Positions 23,770 through 35,247 of a stretch of 64,000 nt of DNA are shown here, one piece after another; the first letter of the stretch is position 1, and every line of letters begins with the position of its first letter. The DNA is from Adiantum capillus-veneris (taxonomy: Eukaryota; Streptophyta; Polypodiopsida; Polypodiales; Pteridaceae): the NCBI GenBank assembly GCA_014529385.2, contig CM043945.1, forward strand, positions 147,266,741 to 147,330,740, read 5' to 3'. The notes under the pieces are model-generated. The model saw only the letters and a program-made list of their open reading frames with translations, searched no databases and was not told the origin of the DNA. The position numbers and the translations under genes are program-made.

Positions 23770-24600
23770 TGAAGGCCAGGCAAACGCAATCGACGGGGTT
23801 ATCTTCGGGTCGTTGCAGACGAACTAGTAGTACATGCTCGGGCAGGATGACGAGGTCAGCATCGTCATCTGGAAGATAATCTGAGGCACGCCTAAGTAAA
23901 TTAGCTGATCATTGGTATGTTGTCATGAGTCCTCTGATAGCAAGTGTCCAAGTAGCCAAAGAGGTATTGTTCGGTGCGGACAAGAGCTGTGGCGCGTTAG
24001 CTGCCATGGCGTCTTTGATCGCTTTTCAAAAATGGTAAAGGATAAAAGGACGTAGGTAGGAGACGGTAAAGCCGCTATCGATGTAGACGTGAACCCCGCT
24101 GCTATGAGGGTCGATTGAAAAGAAGTGGGGAGAGATTTTGTCGAGGCAACCGGTGCCAACGTAGATGGCCGTATTGACCTGGACGGAGTACATTTGGTGC
24201 AGGCAGACGTGATTGACGATCATGGGAGTGAAAACGGTGTGGGTGCGATATCGATGGTATCACCACACGTGATGGTGCATGTGTCGTTGTGAGTGGCGGC
24301 AAGGGAGGCAGTAGGAGAAGCTTGTGGTGTCTCTGACAAGAGGAAGCTGGGAGGTCAAGGAGAAGAAGTGGTGGCTCAAGGTGACGGCGTCGTAATTTGT
24401 GGGATTAAACCTGCCGACGCTTTTGTAGCTGCAGTCAAATATCATGCCAGGGAATGCAATGGCGCTGTCACTCAGCCAAAAAGTGTCAAAGCAGCATGCC
24501 TACACCGCCCATTCAATAGTCGCTACTCTGATGGTAGATGCTTGGGTTATCACAAGACCGAATGGCATAATGACAGCGGTTGTTGGAGGCCCCCTTGATG
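23770..24600 (-). pseudogene. Plant A1 (nepenthesin-like) aspartic protease pseudogene
   Basis: Several A1-peptidase landmarks follow one another on the minus strand in different frames. CHYAIRSCDNP near 24570 resembles the C-x-Y-x-I-x-Y-x-D block. FSLTSQLPLVRDTTSFSYCL (24445-24260) is the SLxSQL...FSYCL block. YSVQVNTAIYVG and then YIDSGFTVSYL (24223-24026) carry the second catalytic DSG-type motif. GYLDTCY lies near 23970. ADLVILPEHVLLVR and VDCVCLAFT (about 23870-23780) match the family C-terminus. At least three frameshifts and several stops are needed, and the first catalytic domain is not found. Members normally cleave proteins in the apoplast or vacuole; this copy cannot. It is the clearest host-derived gene in the window. 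Confidence 0.75.
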
Positions 24601-25243
24601 ACTCAATCATATGTGGCATCAGCTAGCTCAAACACGCACTGCAGGAAACTCCTATATACACGCTCGAGAGTCTTTCCACTCTCCCTTCTCACAATCATTC
24701 CCATGCGACATTTGTAGCATTTAGGAGTCCCTCTGCAGCATGATTCGCTCCTCCAACAGCCTCCCTGCTCTCTCTCCCAAATCCACTCCCGTTAGTTGCG
24801 GCAAATGCTTGTCAACTCCTATATGTATCAGCCCACTCAACCCCGGTTACCTGCAGCCCTTGTTATCGGTTATCATAGAAGCCCTGTGGCACCTAGTGCA
24901 GTCTGCTGATGGCCTCCATTCAGTTGCATACATCAGCATTCAATGCTAGCAGGTGCCATATAAGCTTCCACCCAATGGTGTGGGTAGGCTACGATGTTGT
25001 TGGGGCATAGCCATGAAGGGGACTGGGTGGTATGCCATCTTGATTGCCAAGCCAAGGCGTGTGTGGATTCATGTGTCCCACCTCGGCAACCACCAACGGA
25101 CAGGCTCACAGAGCAACGTGTACAGATGAAGAATACATTGCGATGCATCGCTATGCAAGTAGGGGCACACAAAATAGAGCCGTCAACATCTATAAGCACC
25201 ATTAGGTGCTTTATCAATTTCGAAATGGATGGTCATCGTCACA
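24601..25243. other. Unassigned sequence between protease pseudogene and Helitron
   Basis: Short frames occur on both strands, including 25217-24933 on the minus strand, but none shows a domain or consistent coding character. Confidence 0.5.
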
Positions 25244-25385
25244 TCTATAATAAAAGGAGGAGGGATCCCCCCCCCCCCCCCCCCCCCCCCCGCGACACGT
25301 GTGGCAAGCTCCATAATCCCGGCCCAGCTCCGACAGTGTCGCGTGCACCAGAGTGCGCTTAGTGAGAGAGAGACAGGTCTTGCAC

Positions 25386-25430
<45 letters not shown>

Positions 25431-25537
25431 GAAATGGCCCTGTTGCGTGGATGACAAGCCTCTTATGACGGCACTCAAAGCTCATGCCTTTCTTATTTGC
25501 ACGTCGCCTTGGGACCTTTGTACCGCCGGCATTGAAC

Positions 25538-25578
<41 letters not shown>

Positions 25579-25614
25579 CTTGGTTCTCATGGCAAGGAAG
25601 ACTTCATTCCCTCG

Positions 25615-25663
<49 letters not shown>

Positions 25664-25968
25664 CAGTTTTGTTGCATGGATGATGGGCAGTGCAGAACTC
25701 GACGAGGCTAAGGTTCTCACCACCATGGCTAAGAGAGAGTTGTAGGTGCTCCTGGTAGCACACATTAAAGGCAGGTGTGCGTCTACAAATATTCTCTATG
25801 TCATGCTACACAGTGGTGCTACCTATGCATGTGTTTGTGTTCTCTAAGCGTACATTGTGTCCACAAGGGTCGGCATGGTGGACGTTGTGCAATGGTACGA
25901 GCTATTCTGCACAAGGCTTGAGGTTAAGAGGGTCCATGCCACAGCCGAAGGCAGCTCCATTTTACTAG
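25244..25968 (+). mobile_element. Non-autonomous Helitron (725 bp)
   Basis: The 5' end TCTATAATAAAAGG is preceded by A, and the 3' end CCATTTTACTAG is followed by T, matching Helitron insertion between A and T. A small GC-rich inverted repeat (AGCCGAAGGCAGCT region) lies just before the end. The 3' tail fits the maize-type ending CAYYYWMCTAG. A second copy-like element at 43794-44390 has the same two ends, including a C-run soon after the 5' end. It encodes no Rep/helicase and is filled with GA and CT tracts, so it would depend on a helper. Confidence 0.7.
25267..25662. repeat. C25 run and alternating GA/CT microsatellites
   Basis: 25267-25291 is a run of 25 C. It is followed by (GA)n at 25389-25424, (CT)n at 25541-25574 and (GA)n at 25620-25662. 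The GA and CT tracts are complementary to each other and lie 120-200 bp apart. Confidence 0.9.
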
Positions 25969-26051
25969 TGAAAGATAATGTTTATGAGAAGCTCCCAAGC
26001 TTGGTTTTAAAGTATGCTTTGCATCATCTTACATATAGACCAAAAGGAGTA

Positions 26052-26098
<47 letters not shown>

Positions 26099-26286
26099 TA
26101 ACCACCCCAATAGAAGGAGAGCACTCATAAGTTTGTTGAACAAAGGCTAGCACCTCATGAAAAGATAATGTTTATGAGAAGCTCCCAAGTTTGTTTTTAA
26201 AGAATGCTTTGCATCGTCTTACATATATTCATGTTTATTAAAATCTATCAAGAGGTTGTGTCATGCATCATTTTAGAAATACAATA
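25969..26286. repeat. Direct duplication flanking a (CT)n tract
   Basis: The sequence AAAGATAATGTTTATGAGAA and the ~60 bp after it occur at about 25970 and again at 26161, with (CT)n at 26054-26093 between them. No gene is visible. Confidence 0.75.
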
Positions 26287-26475
26287 TGAAGGGGATCGGG
26301 GAGCACCACAGACTGAGAGTGAGAGAGAGAGAAGGAGATACACACACGATGTGGGTGGGGAGACTCAAAAGAGTGAGCAGCCCCCTATACACTTATGTTA
26401 TGTATAAGGTATACAAGTCAGTGGGCGTCCAGACTCTGGGCGGCAGGGCAAGGCACAGGCGCCTATACCCCAACA
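26287..26475 (-). repeat. E4 3' LTR
   Basis: Minus strand starts TGTTGGGGTATAGG and ends CCCCTTCA. It is preceded by the purine tract AAGTGGGAGGT (26476-26486). Confidence 0.93.
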
Positions 26476-26554
26476 ACCTCCCACTTAAAGGAGATTGTGC
26501 CTTTAAGCAAGAGAACCTAGTCTAAAGACTACAAAAGGTGAGAGAAAACCACTC

Positions 26555-28063
26555 TCAACCGATGCCCACTGGCTGGCTGTGATCGTGTGCATCCGGCTGT
26601 CCTACTCCCGTGTAAGTCCATACACCACCAGACGTACCGCACACGTACTGCAAGTATGTACGCAATACCTGCATATCTCCCTCGTGCACTATGCCATCAT
26701 CAGTCAACAAACGACTGACAACCCCAACTGCAAATGCTCCCACTGCAGCTGCGATATCCGGTCTCAAGATCAACATCTCATACATGAGACCACCGAATGC
26801 CGATGCAATGCTAGCGGGCCTTGCTAGCTCTACGGAGCATGCATCAACATATATATCCCTGGCAATAGGCATCTCTGACTGACAAGGCGTGTCAGCCACA
26901 TGCATCTCCTGACTGTCCGCAAAAGACGCATCACCCTGTCGTGCAACCTCAGAGCAAACCAACTGCTCTAGGTGTCTGCTGGAAGACATATCCTGCACAA
27001 CTATATCCCCATGCTCACTGTCGAGCATAGAAAGGAATGACTGCATAATCGCTGACATCTCAGCCTCCTCTGCAATCAACCACTGCAAACATGACCACTC
27101 AATCTGTTGTGACTCACTAGAGCTCTCATGCTCTAACTCCGTATGCATAGACTCTTGCACAACGTCCTCCAGTTGTGACTCACTAGAGCAAAACCGCTCT
27201 ACCTGTCTATCCTGCATAGAAGTATCTCGCACAACTGACTCTCTGCTTTGCTCAGTCACTAGCAAAGCATGCATGTCTGACTCTGTCACCTCTCTGTGTG
27301 ACTGCTCAAGTCGTGCCCCAACTGTGTGTACAACGAGCTCACTACTCTGCACTCCATGCAAAGCATCTTGCAACCCACAAGCAAAAGAGACTCGCCTGCT
27401 CTCTCGCTCTCTACCTGGCTGCGTGATCACAGAGACAACACTGTCTCTCGCGTGATCCACATGCAATGGGTAACCTGTACCACTCCTGGCACCTCTCGCA
27501 ATCACTAGCGAACCCAAATGCATCACAAAATCTCGCTCTCGTAGCGAAATCTGACATCCGCAATCTCTAAGCTGACCAATCGAGATCAAACTCACTGTCA
27601 AATCTGGTACATAGCACACATGTCGTAACAAGTAAGATGCACCACTCGGTAATGACAGTCTCACATCTCCTGCACCTGCTATCGCATGCACCGATCCATC
27701 GGTCAAACGTACACTGCCAAGCATCCCGCTAGAATAGCTACAAAACCATTCACGATGCGGCATGACATGAAACATAGTATCTATGTCTAGCAACCACTGC
27801 AAAGGGAGTGCACTATCCACATGTATAGCATCTCGTTCATAGCTCGAGGTAAAAGTGACATCCCCGTCACTAGTATACTCCGACACTACATGTGCCTCAA
27901 CTGTCAAAGCAACTGAGTCCATGGCATCACTACATACATCTCTGAGACTGCCATGTCTCCTACGATGTCGCATACGACGAAAACAACGCCGTCTAATGTG
28001 TCCAGAATGACCACAATACCAACATGTCACCTGTCGGCGTGCTCGTGAATGTACATGTCTCAC
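26555..28063 (-). CDS. E4 chimeric ORF: zinc knuckle, dead copia protease, novel linker, RT-tail fragment
   Basis: A 502-codon open frame. It starts just after a stop that separates it, in frame, from the gag N-terminal ORF. A CCHC knuckle (Cys14, Cys17, His22, Cys27) is followed by a copia protease domain (about 88-190) with the right shape (WFCSYSSG, VRLTDGS, VRHVCYVPDLTVSLISIGQL-like). The catalytic DSGAS is replaced by DIDTM, so it should be inactive. A ~200-residue Glu/Ser/Gln-rich linker with repeated SSES...QLE/QIE pieces follows. The end (FGGLMYEMLILRPDIAAAVG) corresponds to the conserved RT-RNaseH junction of copia pol. Integrase and the RT core have been removed without breaking the frame. 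It may encode a particle protein or be a passive remnant. Confidence 0.65.
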   Translation of the reverse strand: MRHVHSRARRQVTCWYCGHSGHIRRRCFRRMRHRRRHGSLRDVCSDAMDSVALTVEAHVVSEYTSDGDVTFTSSYERDAIHVDSALPLQWLLDIDTMFHVMPHREWFCSYSSGMLGSVRLTDGSVHAIAGAGDVRLSLPSGASYLLRHVCYVPDLTVSLISIGQLRDCGCQISLRERDFVMHLGSLVIARGARSGTGYPLHVDHARDSVVSVITQPGRERESRRVSFACGLQDALHGVQSSELVVHTVGARLEQSHREVTESDMHALLVTEQSRESVVRDTSMQDRQVERFCSSESQLEDVVQESMHTELEHESSSESQQIEWSCLQWLIAEEAEMSAIMQSFLSMLDSEHGDIVVQDMSSSRHLEQLVCSEVARQGDASFADSQEMHVADTPCQSEMPIARDIYVDACSVELARPASIASAFGGLMYEMLILRPDIAAAVGAFAVGVVSRLLTDDGIVHEGDMQVLRTYLQYVCGTSGGVWTYTGVGQPDAHDHSQPVGIG

Positions 28064-28072
28064 ATGAGTCCT

Positions 28073-28390
28073 TTATGACTCAGATCTATCATACATATCA
28101 TGTAATCTGCACCAAAGTGCTCTCGAAGTAGTCTCATACATAACAAGAGCATATACAAATTCCGCAAGGTGCAAAGAGAGTGTAGATAGTGCCATCTCCT
28201 CTAGCTCCTGCCACTGATCGTCATACATGCTTGAAGGTCTACCTACATCACCACTCAATGGTCGATGCAACCCTCGCTGTGTCAATGCATCAAGCATACA
28301 CTCTCTCCATGCCGCAAAGTCTGACCCATCAAACATGCGCATCTGTGAGAGGTCACAATCTGATCGATCACCTGTCTCTGCCATGAGCAC
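28073..28390 (-). CDS. gag: E4 gag N-terminal domain (UBN2/DUF4219 type)
   Basis: 105 codons with the usual copia gag opening (MRMFDGSDFAAWRECMLDAL) and the helical middle (LEEMALSTLSLHLAEFVYAL ... LWCRLHDMYDRS). It ends in TAA and continues in the same frame into the 502-codon ORF. The ~100 residues that normally separate this part from the zinc knuckle are missing. The Met at 28384 is the more usual start. Confidence 0.7.
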   Translation of the reverse strand: MLMAETGDRSDCDLSQMRMFDGSDFAAWRECMLDALTQRGLHRPLSGDVGRPSSMYDDQWQELEEMALSTLSLHLAEFVYALVMYETTSRALWCRLHDMYDRSES

Positions 28391-29578
28391 AATGTAGCAA
28401 ACTAGAAATCAAAACCACCTCACCAACAACACCTGAAAACTGTCTACCAATATGGCCAGAAACACAATGTAAAACCTGTGAGACACACTCCAAAATAGAG
28501 CTCCCACAATGTCAATACAAGTCAGCCCTAAACTGGCTCGAATTGCATCAACAAAAGTCTGCAAATATGGCTCAAAACCTGATGCAAAGTTGCACCAATA
28601 ACCGTGCAAAACCTTGCACAAAATCACAAGTCAAAATGACTTAATCGCGCATAAATATCTGACAAAATTTTGGCAGAGTCTCCTTTGTAACTAGAGCAAA
28701 ATCTCAACAGTAAACCTCAAAGAGACAATAATGTATGCCACGATAGCCAATCCGGGAATAAACTCGACCGGAATCACCTCACAAAGTCATACATATGAGC
28801 ATACCCGCTCTTGCCGGAGTACCACTCAAATAATCTCAGCCATAAACAAATACACAAATCCATATATGGCATACATAAACCGCCAAGACCATGGCAACAT
28901 AGCTCACTCTCGCATGAGTGGCTCTCTGGAAAAATATATATCCAAAAACCTGTGTACACCTATGAATTTGCTGGTTGTTGCAGAAAATACTCCGTGTGTG
29001 TGAGATATACCAAAAACAATGTTTTTGGGACCCGAAAGTGCACAAATAAACCTGTTGTTGTACCTGCTGTAATTCAAAGCAGAATTTCAGCAAATAGACA
29101 TCACCATCGTGTCCGGAGCGTGCCAAAACCCTGACCTAGACTCCTGGATCATGTAGATCTGACTCTGTATGACGGAGCTACGCAAAAAACTGTGTTTTAG
29201 AGCCCGAAAATGGCAAAAACGAGCTGCACACAGTTTTGAACCTGCTCCTGCTCCACTCTGCATGATGCAATGTCCTCTCAATGCAAGCTCCAACGCAAGA
29301 GCTTTGCCAAAACAGCATCCAAGCACTCGAATGCAAGCTCTCCTCCGTCGAGCACTTCTCTAACGAGCTCCACTGAGCTCAAAAGCTCCTGTCACCAAGG
29401 AAGCTGCAACCGCCTCCTCGACCAAGCTTGACCACACCAAGCTCCTAAGCTCCAAAGACAATGCTCCTCAAGCTAAAATCGCTCTCCGTGACACTCCGCG
29501 ATCGAACACCACCGTCGAGAGCGAGCGAGCTATCGCCTCGAAGCTCTCAAAGCCGTCGTGCTCTCCGCGGTCACCATA
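28391..29578 (-). other. E4 leader (untranslated)
   Basis: About 1.2 kb without a convincing frame. Positions 28664-28690 contain a 26-bp motif identical to one in the E5 leader (core GGCAGAGTCTCCTTTGTAA on the plus strand), consistent with a cis signal such as packaging. Confidence 0.65.
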
Positions 29579-29592
29579 GCTCTGATACCAAT
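29579..29592 (-). other. E4 primer binding site (initiator tRNA-Met)
   Basis: After a 2-base spacer the minus strand reads TGGTATCAGAGC, the classical plant copia primer site complementary to the 3' end of initiator tRNA-Met. Confidence 0.9.
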
Positions 29593-29781
29593 TGAAGGGG
29601 ATCGGAGAGCACCACAGACAGAGAGTGAGAGAGAGAGAAGGAGATACACACACGATGTGGGTGGGGAGACTCAAAAGAGTGAGCAGCCCCCTATACCCTT
29701 ATGCTATGTATAAGGTATACAAGTCAGTGGGCGCCCAGACTCTAGGCGGCCGGGCAAGGCACAGGCGCCTATACCCCAACA
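29593..29781 (-). repeat. E4 5' LTR
   Basis: Same length and ends as the left copy, with seven substitutions between them by eye. It is flanked on the right by CAATA. Confidence 0.93.
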
Positions 29782-29786
29782 CAATA

Positions 29787-30673
29787 GACTATAGAAAAAG
29801 AGTATTGATAGTTTTCTAATTGGAACATAACATAGCCCTATGAGAATACATGTCATGTTTCCTTAACTGAAGCAAGGCGTGGGTCACATAATAGTACTAT
29901 ATATGAAGCTGTATAAATTTTTCAAGGAAGGAGAGACCCTCCATGTGTCACTCATTGTTTCACTTATGAGAAAACCTTTTTTGTTTTTTGCAAAACTCAC
30001 AATTGTGAGTGGATAGTATTAAGACCAAAAATATACACCAACCTCGAGCTCAAACCGAGCCTTTGAGGGTCAAAAGATTACAAGTTTTTTGCTTGACAGA
30101 GAAACCACAACTACTCCTAGGCTTTACTTATTACAAGATGTCATCATGACATGTATTGTTCTAGACCAGTCCTCTGAGGCTTGTTTGTCTCCGATCATGT
30201 GGATTGTCACTCTGCTCTCTTGTATGATCTTGCCACAACCAGATTCTCCTCAAACAGGCGGCGGTTCCTTGCTTGCCAAGTCTGGTGAAAGAAGTAGTTG
30301 CTCGCCTAGTAGACCACTTATGAGAAAACCTTATAAAATCTCTCATTTCTTTAAAGTTTGGAATGTTGGAATTTGTGAACCTTTTCAAGCTTTTAACTTT
30401 TAACATTTGAAGTAATAAAAAAAAAGGTTTGACTCTACTTTTGGAGACTTTCTTTTTTCTTTTGAAAGCCATTTGAAGGGTGGCTCAACTTTGTTTTTGG
30501 AAAGCCAATGGCCTTAAAAGTTTAGAACTTAAGAAATTGTTCGTATGTACGCTATCAAAATTTTATCAATTTACTGTAAGACGATCTTTAAATCTGGCTA
30601 AGATTTTTCAATTAATACATTAAACCCTGATTTTAATTGAACAGTAGTCTTGAATAACCCCAAAATGGAAAGG

Positions 30674-30757
<84 letters not shown>

Positions 30758-30970
30758 CAAAGAGAGGGCCAAAAAAAAATTCTTGATCGAAATAATTTTG
30801 AAGTAAATCTATACATATATAATGGAGTTTAAATTTTCCAAGCAAAGAGAGGCCTCCCATGTGTCATCCATTGTAACTTGCACAACCGTTTAGGTTGGAA
30901 CTCCATGAAATAAGTACAACTCGATGAACTCGATACTTGAAGGTTGCAGACCAATCTCAACGTGCAACAG

Positions 30971-31055
<85 letters not shown>

Positions 31056-31637
31056 AGTAACAATATAACATAAACACCAAATAATCCTTTCAAATTACAA
31101 AAGACACTAGAAACTATGTCAATGAAAAGGTGGCATAATTTCCATTCATAGTATAGAACGGACTTTATACACAAGTAAAAAAGAATCAAGAGCCTGAAGA
31201 TATATAAATCTGCCATCTTCAAGCCAAGGAACTTTGAAAACCATAGCTGAGAAGGTAATCCTCACCTGCACCCATGGAAACAACACAACATTTAGTTAGC
31301 CTTGGCATCGTATGCAGGTGATGTATGGGTATCCCACGTGCTATAGATGTCACCCAACTAGATTGCTTTCAAAGATAAATAGTAAAAAACTATAACATAT
31401 ATTCAGAGATGGTTTCATTTACAAGGGGTTGCAGGAAAACCAAATGGGGCCTTTTTTGCTTTGCAAGTTCTCATAAGATATGGTCGGAGACAACTTTTAT
31501 GCGGCTTTTTAGCCCCAAAGTGGGCTACATATACATATTTCTTAACTTTAGAAAGTTGGGCATTAATTGTCGCTTTTTTTTTGGGTTAGTAATAGTGGTC
31601 ATATGTGCAGTCAATCTAGACTTTGGAGTCACCTGTA
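29787..31637. other. Non-coding stretch with compound microsatellites
   Basis: No convincing gene. It contains a diverged ~60-bp duplication (29905-29965 and 30828-30885, sharing CCATGTGTCA), a (GT)n(GA)n block at 30677-30752 and (GT)n at 30972-31050. The minus-strand frame 30472-30161 has Arg/Ser-rich content and no domain I know. Confidence 0.7.
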
Positions 31638-33000
31638 ACACAAAGAGATATTAGTAAGTGTGTACTACTCCTACCTAGATGGAGTCAAAAAACATATAAA
31701 AGATAGTAAGTACGAATGCTCAATTCCTTTTAACCATAAAATTAAAAAAGTGAGAGACATTTCAGGTCCCCTAGTTGTTCCATAAGCCAAGGGAGTATGT
31801 TACCAATGTCCATCACATAAGATGCAATAAACAACCATATTTGGTCATATAAGCAGCCATACGGCACCATGCACACCATACTTTGTAACCATATTTGGAC
31901 ACAATCCTTCTTACCATATTTACAGCCACTCGGCCATATGAGCAGTCATATCCAGAAGTAGCAACCATATTCGGCCACATGGGCAGCCATAAGGTACCAT
32001 GCATAACATATTCACCACATTTCATACCTTTCACAACCATAATTATAACCATATTCGGCCACAACCATCTTTACAGTATTTGGCCACAAGAGTAGCTTTG
32101 CCAATGATCTTTCACACTATGATCAACAAGTATATACCGTGCTTGAGTAAGATGGATAATCTTAATACCAAAACCCTAGATGCACTACATCAAAAATATA
32201 ACCGCAGTAGCTGCCCAACAAAGCATTCCCAGGTCGCATGACTTAAATTGCAAAGGTAAGCCAATACCTACCTTAAATAGGGTCATCTACCAGTTTGTAA
32301 GAGAACCATCAGACATTACACACAAAGAGATGTTAGTGAGTGTGTACTACTCTCTACCTGGCTGGAGTCCAAAAAACCATATAAAAGATAATAAGTATGA
32401 ATGCTCAAATCCCTTTAACCATAAACGCATAATAGTGAGACATTCCAGAGTCCCCTAGTTGTTCCATATGCCCAGGGGGTGTTATCAATACCCATTACAT
32501 AAGATGCAATAAACACCATATTTGGTCATATAAGCAATCATAAGGTACCATGCGCAAACATACTTGGCAACCATATCCACAACCATATTCAGTCACAAAC
32601 CTTCTTAACATATTGACAACCACTCGGCCATATCTAGATGTAGCACCCTTATTTGGCCACTGGGCAGCCATAACGTACGAGGCACAACATATTTGGCCAC
32701 ATTTCATACCCTTCACAACCATACTCATAACCATATTCGGCCACTTACCATTTTAACCATACAACCATATTCGGCCACATGAATATCTTGACAGTGAACT
32801 GTCACACAACGATCAACAAGTATAGACCGTACCTGAGTAAGATAGGTAAGTTTAATACCAAAACCCTAGAAAAACTACATCAGAGAAATGTAACCGCAGT
32901 ATCTACCCCAACAAACATTTCCAGCCCGTTTGACTTATACCGCAAAGGTAAGCCAATACCTACCATCAATTAGGGTCATAGAACCATCAGACATTACTTT
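31638..33000. repeat. Tandem duplication of a ~680-bp unit with internal CCATATTYGG repeats
   Basis: Unit 1 begins near 31638 and unit 2 near 32319 (CACAAAGAGATRTTAGTRAG). Both then run in parallel through CCCCTAGTTGTTCCATA and CATAAGATGCAATAAACA to GTAAGCCAATACCTACC and the closing AGAACCATCAGACATTAC. Inside each unit the motif ACCATATTYGGYCAC recurs around ten times with spacing of a few tens of bases. Some copies read CCATATTTGG, which fits a CArg-box consensus, but as part of a repeat this need not be functional. Confidence 0.8.
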
Positions 33001-33506
33001 TTTTAAGGAAACACAAGGCAACCATTAACCTGCATTGAGAAAGATATTTCAATGTATTTTACTGTGAATATACATCCTTACGATAGTTAGGAGAAAAAAG
33101 TTTGATACCTAAGGGTCAGATGAAGTAGCCAACTATTTTCATAATTGTCATACATCGACTTAGTATAGTGAAGAACATGCATGAGTTCTACTACAATATC
33201 AAAAGGTGAATTTTCAAAGTCACGGGAGATTGAGTCAGAGCAGCTAGCTCCACAATAGCTTGCTTGTCTTTGCCTTTTGCCATAGAGCCAACAACACACA
33301 CCCCCTTCCGGGCTAAATCCTCACAATCTCAAGGTACAGACACCTTTCACTAGTACACACACATACCACAGACGTACACTAGTACCAATGCTAAGTGAGC
33401 ATGGAAGCTCACCTTTTATAGGCTTCGGAGCCAGTACCTACATTCCATTCATAGCAGCAAGGCGGGTCCGTCTTCAAGGCAGGGGAAAAGCATCAGCTCC
33501 GCCTTG

Positions 33507-33542
<36 letters not shown>

Positions 33543-33860
33543 AAGAGATGTGTTGTATGGCAGATTCCGTGACGGGGGGCAGCACGTCATCAAGCTTAGA
33601 GGACACTGTATGAAAAGTCAAGCCAGTTCGGCCATACCCTTCCTTAACTCACTAGGTGTTAGGTAATATATTAAGAATCCACCAACAATTTTCCTATTTA
33701 AGAATTTCACTCCTTAAATACACACCCCTCTTTTTTACAAGAGATTTCCTAGGTCAATACAAGATATTGAGACTAAACCCCTGTTAATTATACTGAGGCA
33801 ATGGCGATAGGCCCCTCCAATATACTAGAGGGAGTTAATCTTTCATTTTAATAGCAGCAT
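33001..33860. other. Unassigned sequence
   Basis: The minus-strand frame 33299-33087 has no recognised domain. A (GA)n tract lies at 33511-33541. No other signal was seen. Confidence 0.5.
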
Positions 33861-34245
<385 letters not shown>

Positions 34246-34399
34246 AGTTGGTTCCATAGCCAATTAGGAACAAAGGCGAGTGAGCCCAAGTTAACGAATC
34301 CATGAGAAAATCTAAGATGAGTGGCGAGCAATTGCAAGTTAACAAGACGGAAGGCAGAGTAAATTGTTGACTTTGTTTAAAGGTTTTTGCCCTAAATTT

Positions 34400-34961
34400 A
34401 TCTGAACTTTGTAAGTGTTGTCAATTTCAAATGAAAATTTAAAGGTAAATTTCAAAACTTGTGGGTGGAATTACACTAGACCTAGGTTTTTCCCTTTTAA
34501 CTTCATAGGCATTCTCACCTTCAAATTAGAATTTAGAGGTAAATCTCAAAATTTGTAGGTGGGATTACACCAAACCTAGAGTTTTTTGAGCATTTGGATA
34601 CATAGTGCTTTTCTATAAACTTCATGGGTTTTCTCACCTTCAAACGTAGAGTTTAAAATTTGTAGGTGGGATTACACTAAACCTAGCCTTGCACTCATAC
34701 ATATAGTGCTCTTTTTCAAAAACTTGAAAAACCTATATATGAGAAAAGTATATTTGAAAGTCTTTACATGATTTTCTTACTATTTTCCTCTAAAATTTGG
34801 TGATTTGCCTTTAAAATTTGAAGGTTTTTACAAAATTTGGAGGTTGCCATCAAAGGCTCTTGGAGAATTCCACAAAAAAAATGACATTTGAAACACCTAT
34901 ATATGATAAACGTTCAGAGACAAATTTACTTTAATTGAAGGTTTTTATATTTGAGTTTCTT
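34400..34961. repeat. Tandem repeat array, left part (target of E5)
   Basis: The motif GTAGGTGGGATTACACYAAAC recurs at about 34465, 34556 and 34666. It is followed by a stretch (CTTGAAAAACCTATATATGAG) that reappears to the right of E5 at 41270. A ~430-bp higher-order unit is seen on the right (41098 and 41531). Confidence 0.7.
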
Positions 34962-34966
34962 ACTTT

Positions 34967-35158
34967 TGAAGGAGTACGAGCGGAAGTGCGACGCGAGAGA
35001 GAGTGCGAGAAGAAGAGCACGACGATATGGTGAACTCGCTCTACTGTAATGTGTAGAGCATAGTGAGTTCTTATTAGGTTTTTACAAAAGAATATGTGTA
35101 CATACCTGGCGGCCCGCCCACTTACCTGGGCGACCACATTGGGCTTTATACCCCAACA
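34967..35158 (-). repeat. E5 3' LTR
   Basis: Minus strand TGTTGGGGTATAAAG ... TCCTTCA. It is preceded at 35159-35173 by the purine tract CTTTAAGTGGGAGGT, the same as in E4. Confidence 0.93.
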
Positions 35159-35247
35159 ACCTCCCACTTAAAGTCCAATGTGGTACTTTAAGTGTGAGAG
35201 AAGCTACTATACAAGCTAATACACAAGAGATGTAGAGAAGTGATGTA

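Larger units (their letters stand above)
26282..29786 (-). mobile_element. E4: complete non-autonomous Ty1/Copia element (3.5 kb, TSD CAATA)
   Basis: 189-bp LTRs at 26287-26475 and 29593-29781 are flanked by a perfect CAATA duplication (26282-26286 and 29782-29786). On the minus strand the order is LTR, tRNA-Met primer site, ~1.2-kb leader, gag N-terminal ORF, chimeric gag-protease-RT-tail ORF, polypurine tract, LTR. Integrase, most of RT and RNase H are absent. I count 7 differences between the two LTRs by eye. Ends, primer site, purine tract and a 26-bp leader motif are shared with E5, so trans-mobilisation by an E5-like element is plausible. Confidence 0.9.

Noticed and set aside
24293-24598. 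101-codon plus-strand ORF
   Set aside because: It is antisense to the aspartic protease pseudogene, whose motifs explain this stretch better.
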